Source: Euclidia mi
Lineage: Eukaryota; Arthropoda; Insecta; Lepidoptera; Erebidae
NCBI GenBank assembly: GCA_944739405.2
Contig: OX123186.2
Span: forward strand, 95,109,427-95,173,426
Direction: 5' to 3'
Length of the DNA stretch: 64,000 bases
The translations under genes and the position numbers were made by a program. How positions within the stretch are numbered: position 1 is the stretch's first letter; the number at the start of each line of letters is the position of its first letter. Shown in pieces: positions 44,270 through 54,750 of the stretch. The notes below the pieces were generated by a model. The model was not told the DNA's origin. It saw only the letters and a list, made by a program, of their open reading frames with translations, and ran no database searches.

Positions 44270-45039
44270 GTCTTGTTTTTGTTGATCTTCGAAAATGTGT
44301 ATAAAAAATTAAGGCTCGCGTTTAAATGATTTGGAAACCAAATATCTTGTTGCGTTATTTAATTTTATATTATTTAAAGCTATTTTAAGAAAGTATTCTA
44401 CTAAGCAAAAACTTAAAGTGTCATTAAGATTAAGATTATTATTGAAATAGCTTATTTGAAATTTTGGGGGATCAACCATGGATGCATTATTATATCATAG
44501 AATCAACAAATTAAAATAAAGTGACAGCGATGCAATATCACTGTTTTCCATTCGAGGAATGAGTGAGACACGAGGTCAGAAATTTTCGGAAAACTAAAAA
44601 GAAATTAATAATATCCTACATTAATTAATGTCCTACCAAATTATTAACTGTTAAATATGACGAAACTCTAGATACTGTACATTTTATATGACGGTGTGTA
44701 CATTTAACCGTATCCAGCAAAACCTGACAGAAGACTAACCGGTCCTATGCAAATGACATAAAGTCATAAAAACCAACCACAAAATAACGAGGCAATTCAA
44801 AGACGTAAAGCTGTTATGATGTAGTGAGTTGCCTTTGCGGTCAATGTGAACGCACAAGTCCGTATGATTTGACTTCTACAATCTGGCGTAGATAAACGTG
44901 CCATGCAAACTATATTGATTTTTAATCTTTATATCTATTTGACAAATGCCTGGACACTGGATTTAACAAAATTTCAATCTTGCATTTATTAATAACACAA
45001 ATATCTCAATACGTTTATTTAAACTGTTATTTTTTTCAG
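44270..45039. other. intercassette DNA
   Basis: AT-rich DNA between two paralogous cassettes. No other feature. Confidence 0.45.
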
Positions 45040-45227
45040 GCGTATTCGTGCACAATCGCTATGGAAATAGAACTCTCTTATTCATGGATCAAAGATATAA
45101 CAAGGCTCACGAAAGGAAAGGTAGAGTATCTTGGAGATGTGTGAAGAGGAACAATGGGTGCCGATCTATAGTAGTCACGTATATGGACAATGTTATACGA
45201 TATACTGACCATAACCATGATCAGTGA
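45040..45227 (+). CDS. mod(mdg4): FLYWCH cassette 14, open
   Basis: Acceptor TTATTTTTTTCAG with a strong pyrimidine tract, two-base entry (GC), 61 codons to TGA at 45225-45227. Landmarks: R-Y-G-N-R-T-L-L-F, Q-R-Y-N-K-A-H, W-R-C-V-K-R, G-C-R-S and D-H-N-H-D-Q. Tandem paralogue of cassette 13, diverged at many positions but co-linear without indels until the last codons. The hairpin of cassette 13 is not conserved here. Confidence 0.85.
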
Positions 45228-45828
45228 ATATTTTAAGGCATTTTCTTTTCCAGAAAAGAAATATTACGAAAATGTGATCTTTGGTATATTCTGTGTTAAT
45301 TAGATAGTGTTGTGTCAATGTATTTCAATATTTAATTTCAATATTGATAAACAAGAGATCTTATATTGTGTATTGTATTTTTATGTATTTACTATAGAAT
45401 TATAGAGTTCTATTCTGAACGGATAACACTTTTTTAAATAATGTAATGTGCAAACGAATACTAAGCTTGAGTTTCATATAGTCAGCTAAGTCAAACTTTT
45501 TAATTTGTTTGCCAATATTTTAACAAAGGTATAATAATTAATAATAATCAATTAGTTAGAGTAGTTTAAGTGAATAATTTTTAGATTTTTTATAATTGCG
45601 AGATGGTGTTTGACCGTGATTTGTATTTTAACTGAATGATTATATTTGTTTTACTTGCGAGATAGAGCGCGACAGTGATTTTTTTTTATTAAATTTAATG
45701 TGCCATTACCTGCAATTTTGTATAATAAATCTTTACTGGACATTCTCTTACATAAAATATTATTGAAATGTTCGTTATCATAATTCAAGGAAATATGAAA
45801 AGCTAAATACATTGTATTGACTTTTTAG
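45228..45828. other. intercassette DNA
   Basis: AT-rich, with no supported feature before the split cassette. Confidence 0.45.
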
Positions 45829-46028
45829 ATGTGTTCAAAAAAGCTGATAACGAATCCACAACATCTTCGGCAAATACAGAAAGCTTGACTTTTATAAAAA
45901 GAAATGGTGGTGTGGTGTTATTGAGGGATGGTTACCAATACACAAAAAAGAGGGACAATAAAAATGGATGGAGCCATTGGAATTGCGTGCATGTCAAAAA
46001 TGGATGCAAGGGATCCCTGCAGATGAAG
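45829..46028 (+). CDS. mod(mdg4): FLYWCH cassette 15, first exon of a split finger
   Basis: Acceptor TTGACTTTTTAG and the standard two-base entry (AT), then 66 codons ending at an AAG|GTATTA donor. It has an N-terminal lead rich in Ser/Thr (E-S-T-T-S-S-A-N-T), then R-N-G-G-V-V-L-L, G-Y-Q-Y-T-K-K, W-N-C-V and G-C-K-G. The two histidine-side ligands are missing here and are supplied by the next exon in phase 0 (46429). If the intron is not removed, translation reads a few more codons and stops at TGA 46056-46058, leaving a half finger. Confidence 0.72.
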
Positions 46029-46184
46029 GTATTAATTATTATTTACATGGACTTATGAGTTATATAAGAATTACTTGGATGAACAACCCTTTTTTGGACT
46101 CTTTTAAATTTCTTTGTAAATAAATCCTAACTGGATCGTTTTATCGCTCCCGAGACCCTTGCTTACTAAATTTCATAAAAATCT

Positions 46185-46350
46185 ACTGCTAGATAGAGGC
46201 CTCTTCAACGGCATGCCACTGAGCACGATTTTCGGATTTTCGAGTCCAGTCGCTGCTAGCCACTTTACGTATATCGTCATTCCACCGCCGGCACTAGCCG
46301 GAGGGCGTCCTACACTTCACTGGACTATGACAAGCTGATAATGATGGTAA
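46185..46350 (-). repeat. antisense RTE 3' fragment in the intron of cassette 15
   Basis: 'AGGCCTCTTCAACGGCATGC ... CTAGCCGGAGGGCGTCC' belongs to the same RTE-type 3' coding end seen antisense at 17.8 kb. It lies wholly between the two halves of the split cassette. Confidence 0.5.
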
Positions 46351-46428
46351 TGATGATTACTCGAGTAAAGGTATTTATTAGATTTTATACAAATGCTGAT
46401 ATTTAAAATTATTTGGTTGTTCTGACAG

Positions 46429-46689
46429 GATGGCGGCAATATTTCCGATGAGAGGAATCATAGCTGCGAGCGTGATGAAGTCAAAAATGTTATAGCAAAG
46501 AAGCTGGATGATTTACGAGATAATGTATTGAAGTCTGGTTGTACCCCAATAACAGAAATTTATAAAGAATTCAAATCACAGCTCTCCGCTACTGAAACAA
46601 ATTTGGTGGTAAATATACCACCGTTTGCAAACATCAAAACAAAATTATATTCTGCAAGAAACCACGCAGCTGGTACAAAAAAGAAATAA
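46429..46689 (+). CDS. mod(mdg4): FLYWCH cassette 15, second exon with MULE-like tail
   Basis: Follows acceptor TTGTTCTGACAG in phase 0, matching the donor at 46029, and is open for 86 codons to TAA at 46687-46689. D-G-G-N-I-S-D-E-R-N-H-S-C completes the finger with an H-x-C pair, then a charged helical region (V-I-A-K-K-L-D-D-L-R-D-N) and P-P-F-A-N-I-K-T-K-L-Y-S-A-R-N. That last segment resembles the region following FLYWCH in MULE-transposase-related proteins. It has no counterpart in the other cassettes. It could instead belong to an old transposon, but joint phase and openness favour a real two-exon tail. Confidence 0.65.
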   Translation, partial: DGGNISDERNHSCERDEVKNVIAKKLDDLRDNVLKSGCTPITEIYKEFKSQLSATETNLVVNIPPFANIKTKLYSARNHAAGTKKK

Positions 46690-47716
46690 TGAAGATAAGT
46701 TTATGAAGTAAAAGTTCCTTTCAATGTCGAGATTCTTTGTTTTACAATTATAGTTTTCTAAGACCCGCACATTAATCTTGATCAATCTGCAACATCTCGA
46801 GAAAAGTTGTTATCAGTCATTACTTACATTTTCTTTTAATTTTTGGTGTATATGCAGAATAATTTATGAATATTTTACATTCAGAACATTGTAAACAAAG
46901 ACCATCAAAATCGATGGACTCAACTAAATACTGATTCTTTTAATATTTTTGTTTTATTATATTTTTATACAGTTTAAATCGGAATCTAAACAGTAGGTAC
47001 AACATCTACATGAATTGTATACGAAAACATACAACGCTACATTACTTCTGGTAGAAGGCATCACTTAAAAGAGTTTTAGAACCCTGAGCTATGCAAAAAT
47101 TAAGAGATTGCCATTATATAATAGTTGTGGCGCGAGGCAAACATGTGTAAATACATAATTAAATAAATAAATTGTTGAACTTGTATTAATTTCGTAGTTG
47201 GATTTTCCTGTATTGTAATTTTAGATGATTTCTTGCGTTGATGTGGCCGTGTGACTCCCGGAGCTACCCCAACACATCATTGGTAATTAATCCGTGCACT
47301 CTACCAAATAATATTAGCTTTTATTTCTTCAAAATCAGGTTAGGCTTTCCAAAGTTACCGAGTCTCGAAGTATAACCTGCTTTTCTATTTGCGTTCTTTC
47401 TTCATTTGTAAAGTCAACGGTCCCGGCTGTTGTGAAGGGTATGGGAACTCAATACCCGTAGATATAAAGACTCTGGTCTAAGGCATGGAATAACGCTATT
47501 CATTTCAGTCGCTTCGTGGTATAGCTAATATTGCTGAAAAGTTTTCAGAACTGGTTTTTACTTATTTGGTATATTTAACTATAATTATTCTCGATACACA
47601 CCGTTTTTTAAAACTTATGATCGTTTTAATGTAATTGAAGCATATTTCACCCCAGATAATATTACTTAAATAGCTTCTTTACCCATTTTTTTTACAAAAT
47701 TCTTTATTCATCACAG
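46690..47716. other. intercassette DNA with degenerate SINE
   Basis: Near 47405-47560 is a decayed copy of the tRNA-headed SINE body. Otherwise AT-rich without a gene. Confidence 0.45.
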
Positions 47717-48855
47717 GGTCCACTGCCCGTATCAGCAATTCAAACGCTAGTGAAGATGATTACGTTATTTCTGCACGTCGTCAAAAAATAAGTATGAAAA
47801 GGAGAAAGACCATGAAATGGGCGAGGAATATAAATGTCGCTATAAGTGTCATGAAAAAATCACCCATGAGCAAAGACTAGACTGATAAAAGATAAAGGAC
47901 AGAAACATGCAATAGAAGTATGTTTTGAATTTGACACAAAGAGTGAATAAAAAGCGATGTCTGAACGGAATGCCGAATTTAAGAAAGTATACGTACAAAT
48001 ATTTTTTGCCTGTGTACTCTTCGGATGATTCTAAGGTAATGAAAACTGTTGAAGTTTGCAGGACCATGTTTTTGAATACTCTCGCTGTTGGTGAACGTAT
48101 AATTCGCACTGCTCATATTAAAAATAATGGAACTTCAGATATAGAGCCGGATAGACGTGGCCGACACCATAATCATTTTAGAGTCATAAACGCAGACATG
48201 ATTAAAAGTGTCTGTGATCATGTCAATTCATTTGTGCCCGAAGATGTTAAGAAGAAATCAAACAAAATGTATTTTGACGGTAGTCTTAATATTGTGCGTA
48301 TGTACAGAATGTATACAATATGGCTTGATTTAGCCGAACATAAACATAAACCGGTAACTCTACGTCAGTACAGAGATATTATATCTAAGAATTTCAATGT
48401 ACATACATACATACATATCGTCACGCCTTTTATCCCCGAAGGGGTAGGCAGAGGTGTATTTCTACACCCACTTTTCGCCAGATATACTTTAGTCCCACGT
48501 AATAAGGGGCGAGCCTATTGCCGTACCGGGCACACTTCCAGACTCCGTGCTGCTACTGAGAATTTCGTGACAGAAAAACCCAATAACACTGCCCGACCCA
48601 GGAATCGAACCCGGGACCTCCCGATCCCACGTGCACATTTATACCCCGAGACCAACGAGGCAGTCGTATAGGGTTTGATGTCGAGTTTTCCGTCTCTACG
48701 CAAAGATGGTATTTGCATCGTGTTATCCCTTAGTCGCCTCTTACGACACCCACGGGAAGATAGGGGGTGGTGACACTTGTATTCTATGCCGTCAACCACA
48801 CGGTATTTCAATGTATGTTTTAAAAAATCTAAGAAATCGCTTCGTTAGGGTTTTC
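47717..48855 (+). pseudogene. transposon-derived ORF, frameshifted and split by a SINE
   Basis: After an acceptor-like TTCATCACAG, an open frame S-T-A-R-I-S-N-S ... K-W-A-R-N-I-N runs to TAG at 47877. From about 47925 another frame encodes V-E-V-C-R-T-M-F-L-N-T-L-A-V-G-E-R, a D-x-R-G-R-H-H-N-H block, D-G-S-L-N-I-V-R-M-Y-R-M-Y and Y-R-D-I-I-S-K-N-F-N. This is a family multiplied in arthropod genomes and thought to be transposon-borne; I do not know its enzyme class. The frame is cut by a SINE at 48402-48804 and resumes briefly before TAG near 48850. Confidence 0.6.
48402..48804 (+). repeat. SINE-like insertion with 11-bp TSD
   Basis: ACATACATACAT start, CGAAGGGGTAGGCAGAGG block, AATCGAACCCGGGACCTC segment and the CACCCACGGGAAGATAGGGG block. 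Flanked by ATTTCAATGTA at 48391-48401 and 48805-48815. It interrupts the transposon-derived ORF. Confidence 0.85.
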
Positions 48856-49330
48856 TTCTAAATTTGATAGCTGATAAATAAGATTAAATCTATTATTTGT
48901 TTCTACATTTAAAGCTAGACGTGATATGAATAACATACATTATTATGGTTATATTAAGTTGAATCTGGACAAAAAATAAAAACAAACCACGTAATTTTGA
49001 TGTTTTATTTTACCAGTAATTTTCCAGGTTGGTTCTTACTTTAGGTACATGATTTTACTACGAATTCATATCAATAAAATTATCAATTAAATGTATGTTT
49101 TATAAAAGACTTAATTAAGTTTAGACATCATAACAAATTGAATTCATGTATGTCGTGCAATAATTCTTTTACAACTTTAAGAGCCGAAGACGCGATTTCT
49201 TTTTAAATTCTAATTGAAACAATATTAATATTTTTATTTATTACCTCTTGTGTTTTTTGTAATTTTCTATGCTTGCAAATACCCTTTATATTATTTACTC
49301 GTAAACATGCCTGCATACTTTAAATTACAG
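48856..49330. other. AT-rich intercassette DNA
   Basis: No supported feature before cassette 16. Confidence 0.45.
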
Positions 49331-49524
49331 TTGCCGTATTCGCGAAAAATTCTCGAGGGAATACAATGTTATTATAGAGTGGTCATAGGTTTGCAAAGCA
49401 TAGATCCAATGGGCGTGCACAAATAACCTGGCGTTGTATTAAGAGAACCATCGGTTGTAAAGCTTTTGTATACACTGTAGACAATTACATTGTTAGGTTT
49501 AAACTTAGCCATGATCATGAATAA
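49331..49524 (+). pseudogene. mod(mdg4): FLYWCH cassette 16 with a single in-frame TAG
   Basis: Acceptor TTTAAATTACAG, two-base entry (TT), then S-R-G-N-T-M-L-L, TAG at 49375-49377, and an otherwise perfect in-frame finger: G-H-R-F-A-K-H, W-R-C-I-K-R, G-C-K-A, S-H-D-H-E to TAA at 49522-49524. There is only one lesion, with no frameshift and all ligands kept, so it is a recent nonsense mutation, a polymorphism, an assembly error or a read-through site. Confidence 0.78.
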
Positions 49525-49898
49525 CTTCCAAATGTGATGGATACTTAAAAATAAGCGATTTTCAAATAATTATCCATAATATTTGAAAATACGACTGCCT
49601 ATTGGCTACTCTTTATTTATTTATCGTGCTGTTGTGTGTCATAGGAGGATGTTTTTAATTCTATTGTATTTTTTAACATTGTCACCCCAGAACTCTGCCA
49701 TTTGTTAAACATTTAAAAAAAACCTTTTTTGTTAAAATTTTCATAGTGGCTGGCATATCTCTCAAGAATTATATCTTTGATGATTGCTTTAATTTTGTCA
49801 CCATGATGGACAACATAAGTGACATGATAGACGTCTTGTTATTGGTAAAATCAATTACATTATAATTGCTAGAAAACCAATCTGAAAAAGTTAAATAA

Positions 49899-50105
49899 TC
49901 TTAATATATAAAATCCTTGCGTTACTGACTGACTGACAGACACGCTACAGCCGAAACTATTGGGCGCAGGAAGCTGAAATTTGGCATGTATGTTCCTTGG
50001 GGACCGTAGGGGTGCACTAAGAAGGGATTTCCCGAAATTCCCACGGGATCGGCCAAAACGGGTAAATTTAAAAAAAATGCAGGCGAAGCTGCTGGCGTCC
50101 TCTAG
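49899..50105 (+). mobile_element. Helitron-type non-autonomous insert, copy 2
   Basis: 207 bp starting TCTTAATATATAAAATCC and ending CCTCTAG, with A before and T after, as expected for Helitron insertion without duplication. Near-identical to 50670-50875. Confidence 0.78.
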
Positions 50106-50233
50106 TGTTAAATAAATGTTGTTGAAATAATGATTTCTTTTATTTAATATTTTACCTACCAGAGCATTATAAACAAAGTTTAAATGACTACTGAATAATA
50201 ATATCCTTCGTGTACAACAAATTTTTTATAAAT

Positions 50234-50600
50234 CTTCTTTCTCTTAGCGTTATCCCAGTTTCAGTCTGGGGTCCGCTTTCTAGTCTAACCGGATTTGGCT
50301 AAATATTAGCTTTTCCACGGAGCGACTGCCTGTCTGACCGAAGGGATAGCGATATTCCATGGTTTAGACTAGTGTCCGTTTATTTAGAAGGTACTGACTC
50401 CCTGTAACGACTGTCAAAGATCTTCATGACAACCGGGACCGACGGCTTAACGTGCTCTCCGAGGCACGGGACAAGCGATAATTAACAATTCAATACGCAC
50501 ATAACTCTGAAAAGTAATTGGTGCGCGCCGTGGATTCGAACCTGATACCATCTGCTTGGCAGTCTGTTGGTATATCCACTCGGCTATCGCTGCTATGCAA
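50234..50600 (-). repeat. complete tRNA-headed SINE, antisense
   Basis: The complement carries the A box TAGCCGAGTGG and B box GGTTCGAATCC and the full body of the 34.6-kb copy. ATTTTTTATAAAT flanks it at 50221-50233 and 50604-50616. Confidence 0.88.
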
Positions 50601-50669
50601 CACATTTTTTATAAATATAAAATATAATCATTTCAATTAATATTTACAAATATACTTGGTTTCTTGTTA

Positions 50670-50875
50670 TCTTAATATATAAAATTCTTGCGTTACTGAC
50701 TGACTGACAGACACGCTACAGCCGAAACTATTGGGCGCAGGAAGCTGAAATTTGGCATGTATGTTCCTTGGGAACTGTAGGGGTGCATTAAGAAGGGATT
50801 TCCCGAAATTCCCACGGGATCGGCCAAAACGCGTAAATTAAAAAAAATGCAGGCGTAGCTGCTGGCGTCGTCTAG
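50670..50875 (+). mobile_element. Helitron-type non-autonomous insert, copy 3
   Basis: Starts TCTTAATATATAAAATTC and ends GTCGTCTAG with A/T at the insertion point. Same orientation as copy 2, about 770 bp away. Confidence 0.78.
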
Positions 50876-50895
50876 TTATTTATAAAATTTATATT

Positions 50896-52035
50896 TAACT
50901 AGATGAGCCCGCGGTTACACCTGCGTTATTTAAGGATACTGCTCTACTCACGTGGCTCATAGCGTGATTTTATATAGCCTTTAGCCTTCTTCTGCAAATG
51001 AGCTTTCTAACACTGAAAGAATTTTTCAAATCGGACCAGGGGGCTTATTCACTATGACTACTGAAATACCATGCTCAAGACGTGTGTCGTCGTGACGCGC
51101 ATTTGACGTAAACGTGATTCAGTAACATGACGTACCACATCAATCAAAATATCGTATTCAGTATGCCATACGACAGCTTGTCTATGCCTAGTTATCAATT
51201 TCACAACATTCGTTCATAAATCTTAATGCGGGTTGCCGGCTCAATTTCGATTTTATAAATATTATTTTACTAACTTGTAATTTTCAGTATAAGCTACAGT
51301 ACAAATAAAAAAGGTTACTAAAACTTAAATTATATTATTTTAGTTCAATTTCGCCAGGAACAATCTCAAAATAAAAAATTGATCTTCAAAGTTTAGTTCA
51401 TCTTTTGTACTTAAGTCAATTTTTGAACGAAAACATAATGATGACATTGATGACAGACATGACCGTTGCAGTTGCGCTACAATATAAAAAATATAAGTGC
51501 GGTTAGTGCAGCAAATAGCCCAATTCTAACAGAATCTAATAAATCATAATGGATTTATTATTTATCCGAAGACGAGTGAGACACTGGCGCCAGCGACAGG
51601 CGTCAATTTTCATAAAACATAATATTTAATTAAATAACTTTGACACGGACACTGGTAAATAAAAAAGCAAATAATCTTAGCATTTAACCACTAACGGACA
51701 CTGAAAATAATATAAAACAAATAAACTTAGTACTTATTTATCCTCTATCGTTTTATAATAAACGCGTTACGTGCATGTTACGTGACCTCTTAGCTCACGG
51801 AATTTTGACAACTAAAACCGTGTCCAAAACGTGCGCTACCGTGCTTGTCAAACTTGAAGTTGGCATAGTGAATACCGTTTAAGCCAATAACGTGCCGACG
51901 TGGGTAACTTGCACGTTAAAACACGTTAAGACTTCAAAATGGTCATAGTGAATAAGCCCCCAGTAGTTTCTGAGATTAGCGCGCTCAACCAAATAAACAA
52001 ACTCTTCAGCTTTATATATTAGTATAAGAATAATA
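50896..52035. mobile_element. dispersed repeat split by a foldback element
   Basis: The outer repeat (GAGCCCGCGGTTACACC ... AGTAGTTTCTGAGATTAGCGC ... TATTAGTATAAG) is the type also seen near 25.1 kb. It is interrupted by the 922-bp element at 51039-51960. Confidence 0.65.
51039..51960. mobile_element. foldback MITE with GGGGCTTATTCACTATGAC ends
   Basis: The left end GGGGGCTTATTCACTATGAC is matched by its complement at the right end (GTCATAGTGAATAAGCCCC). The flanks rejoin the outer repeat (CGGACCA | CAGTAG), with CA or CCA as the likely short duplication. Interior AT-rich, without a transposase. Confidence 0.8.
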
Positions 52036-52274
52036 ATCGTACCAGTTTTAAAATGGGAGTCAATGAGTGTTTTTTTCAACGTTAAGACATTAACGCTAGT
52101 ACAGTTTTATACGGGTGTTACAACTTACATTAAGATATTATACAAAAGCCAACAAGGTAAAAACTAAAGAGGAATTGCAAAATAGAAAAAGCCTGCGACG
52201 CTGTCGAGGAACTAAGCCAAAGCCTAATGATATTTGGTACGTAACTAAATTTATAATTTCCGTACATTTTTCAG

Positions 52275-52507
52275 TTTCTATAATACCAAGTCCGAGGAGT
52301 AAGAAAAAAAATTTGTTGATGATCAACGGATTCACGTATTCTCAATACAGTCCTATGTTCTGGTATTGCACTAAGAAGAAGAGAGGATGCCCGTCTAAGG
52401 CTCGCACGGATGCTAGAGGCAGTCTGAAGTATTTACAAGAGGAGCATAACCACTCTCCACCGAAGTACCACGTCACTCAAGTTGGAGAGTATATCAAGCT
52501 GGATTAG
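52275..52507 (+). CDS. mod(mdg4): FLYWCH cassette 17, open
   Basis: Acceptor CGTACATTTTTCAG, two-base entry (TT), 76 codons to TAG at 52505-52507. Landmarks: L-L-M-I-N-G-F-T-Y-S-Q-Y, M-F-W-Y-C-T-K-K, G-C-P-S-K-A-R-T-D and E-E-H-N-H-S, followed by a 15-residue tail containing K-Y-H-V. Founder-like member of the subfamily with cassettes 18 and 19 (shared I-N-G-F-T, M-F-W-Y-C-T, K-A-R-T-D). A longer upstream frame from 52115 is intronic. Confidence 0.84.
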
Positions 52508-53255
52508 AAGACATCATCTCAATAGAATTAATCACGAAGTGTTTAATGCGGTGAATTTGCTACATCTCTGTCTATTTTGACCAAAATGAGATGCATATCT
52601 TCTTGTTCATCTCATTTCTACCGCTTGGATGTAATCGTCCTTAAGTTCTGCCTTCTGCTTCAGTCTTTATTTTATTCCAGCTGTTCTTTCATTTTAAATT
52701 CTGGTATCTGTATATACGTCTAGTTTATCTGGATGTTTATCTACGTATTTTGTTTTAAAACGGCAAGTGTACCTAAATAAATTTGGTTAGGTTATTCGCT
52801 GAGTTTGTTTTAGTTTGTATACATTAACACTCGCATAAGAAGTTATATAAGGTAAAGCTAAGTTTTTAGCTTAAGGTGATATATTTTTTGTATTGTAGGC
52901 CTAAAAACAGGTCAGACTTTACCTTAGTCTCGTGTGTTTGGTTAGCCTTTATATTTTCGTACGTAATTATTATTTATAAGACTCGTTCATTTTATTTGAG
53001 ATCTTCATTAAGGTTATAATTTAATGTTTTTTATTAAGTTTAGTTATTCTGTCTTAATATTAATAATTAAAGTGTGCAGTTTCTTTTGCATCTTAAACGA
53101 ATAAAGGAAATGACAATAAATTAATAATATACCTTTACATTATTTTATCATGTAGAGAGTACTGCATGTTCTAATAACCTCTTGCAGGTAGATTTATTAC
53201 TTTAGTAATAACTTAAACTCTGACTAATAGAGTGCTTGCGAAATCAAAGATTGAA
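52508..53255. other. intercassette DNA
   Basis: Contains AATAAA at about 52775, probably for cassette 17. No other feature. Confidence 0.45.
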
Positions 53256-53313
53256 AGCCAACGTAATTATAGAAACTTAACTTGTATCTATTTAACCTTC
53301 ACCTTTTTACCAG

Positions 53314-53507
53314 TGCTAGTTCTACCGAGCAAATACGGTAAGAGACAATTGCTGATGATAAATGGCTTCACCTTCTCACAATACACTCCAATGTTCTGGT
53401 ATTGTACAAGGAAGAAGACTATAGCATGCCCAGCGAAAGCCCGAACTGACAAACAAGGATATGTTCTGCAGTATTTGTCAGAAGGACACAACCATGAACC
53501 GACTTAA
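53314..53507 (+). CDS. mod(mdg4): FLYWCH cassette 18, open, shorter duplicate
   Basis: Acceptor ACCTTTTTACCAG, two-base entry (TG), 63 codons to TAA at 53505-53507. Landmarks: L-L-M-I-N-G-F-T-F-S, M-F-W-Y-C-T-R-K, A-C-P-A-K-A-R-T-D and G-H-N-H-E-P-T. It differs from cassette 19 by Ile/Val and Gln/Lys substitutions and by AAA to TAA at the end, which removes the last eight residues. The finger itself is complete, so both copies should be usable. Confidence 0.86.
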
Positions 53508-53654
53508 TACCATGTCAATGAAAATGGATAATATTATATTAAAGAGACAGTTGCTTGGCGGAATGGCCAAAGACGCGAAAGATATCAGAACAACAAAGCC
53601 AACGTAATTATAGAAACTTAACTTGTATCTATTTAACCTTCACCTTTTTACCAG

Positions 53655-53872
53655 TGCTAGTTCTACCGAGCAAATACGGTAAGAGACAATTGCTGATGAT
53701 AAATGGCTTCACCTTCTCACAATACACTCCAATGTTCTGGTATTGTACAAGGAAGAAGACTGTAGCATGCCCAGCGAAAGCCCGAACTGACAAACAAGGA
53801 TATGTTCTGAAGTATTTGTCAGAAGGACACAACCATGAACCGACTAAATACCATGTGAATGAAAATGGATAA
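53655..53872 (+). CDS. mod(mdg4): FLYWCH cassette 19, open, longer duplicate
   Basis: Second unit of the tandem duplication. Acceptor ACCTTTTTACCAG, two-base entry (TG), 71 codons to TAA at 53870-53872. Same finger as cassette 18, then a tail with K-Y-H-V before the stop, which matches the K-Y-H-V tail of cassette 17. That makes the longer end ancestral and the stop in cassette 18 derived. Confidence 0.86.
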
Positions 53873-53935
53873 TATATTAAAGAGACGTTGCTTGGCGGAA
53901 TGGCCAAAGACGCGAAAGATATCAGAATAACATGG

Positions 53936-54750
53936 TTTATTTTAATTAGTGCATTATGTATTAGTAGTTAGAAAAAGAAGTGATTAAATCAGTATTTTTA
54001 TTTAAGGATCATTTGAACGTGAAAATTGAGATATATTTTTGGCCTTAACATTGCAAATGTATGGCTACATATAAAATATATAAGTCCGTATTATTGACGA
54101 GTTGTTGGTGTGTTTTGTAACAATAAATATCATAACACGCAAGTATACGAGTAAAGAAATACTTCGATTAGCCATTTTATATTTTTATTTAGTTTAAGCT
54201 TAAAGTATATTTTAATTGCCACAAGAATCTCAAAATGTATAATTTGTAACCGTCGTAGAATAAGAAAATAATCATATTTATAGGTTTTGATTTATACTAT
54301 ATACCTAGACGAGTGTATCTTTTTGAGACTTATTTTATTCGATAATACTTTACTCGTATTCATAACAATTTGTAGGCATGATTGATGTTTTTGTGTCACT
54401 GCTATTAATTTTCTTAATAAATGTTACATAAACATACATAGGTGTTTTATTTATTTGGTGTTAATTATTGCAGGTGCACTGCAGACTAGATGTCAGGTAG
54501 ATATTGTTATTTTACTTCCCAACTAGCCTGCTTCTGATGTCTTTTATTATTGATACTGTATGCAAAATCTTAAAAATACTGAATAGGTTACCATAAAAAT
54601 AGTATATAGTAAGCTACCTTTAAAGAAAACTATTAAAATTTCGGTTAGAATCACATCGGTAAAAATTAAGAAATAACTTTACATGTAAGTTAAATATCAT
54701 TAATCAATATTTGTTTACCTATCTTATATTAATATTATTTTTAATTTCAG
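53936..54750. other. AT-rich intercassette DNA
   Basis: No supported feature. Confidence 0.45.

Larger units (their letters stand above)
53256..53935 (+). repeat. recent 341-bp tandem duplication carrying two cassettes
   Basis: Unit A 53256-53596 and unit B 53597-53935 are nearly identical over intron, acceptor, exon and 3' flank, including the TTGCTTGGCGGAATGGCC block at both ends. Only a handful of substitutions and small gaps separate them. Confidence 0.92.
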
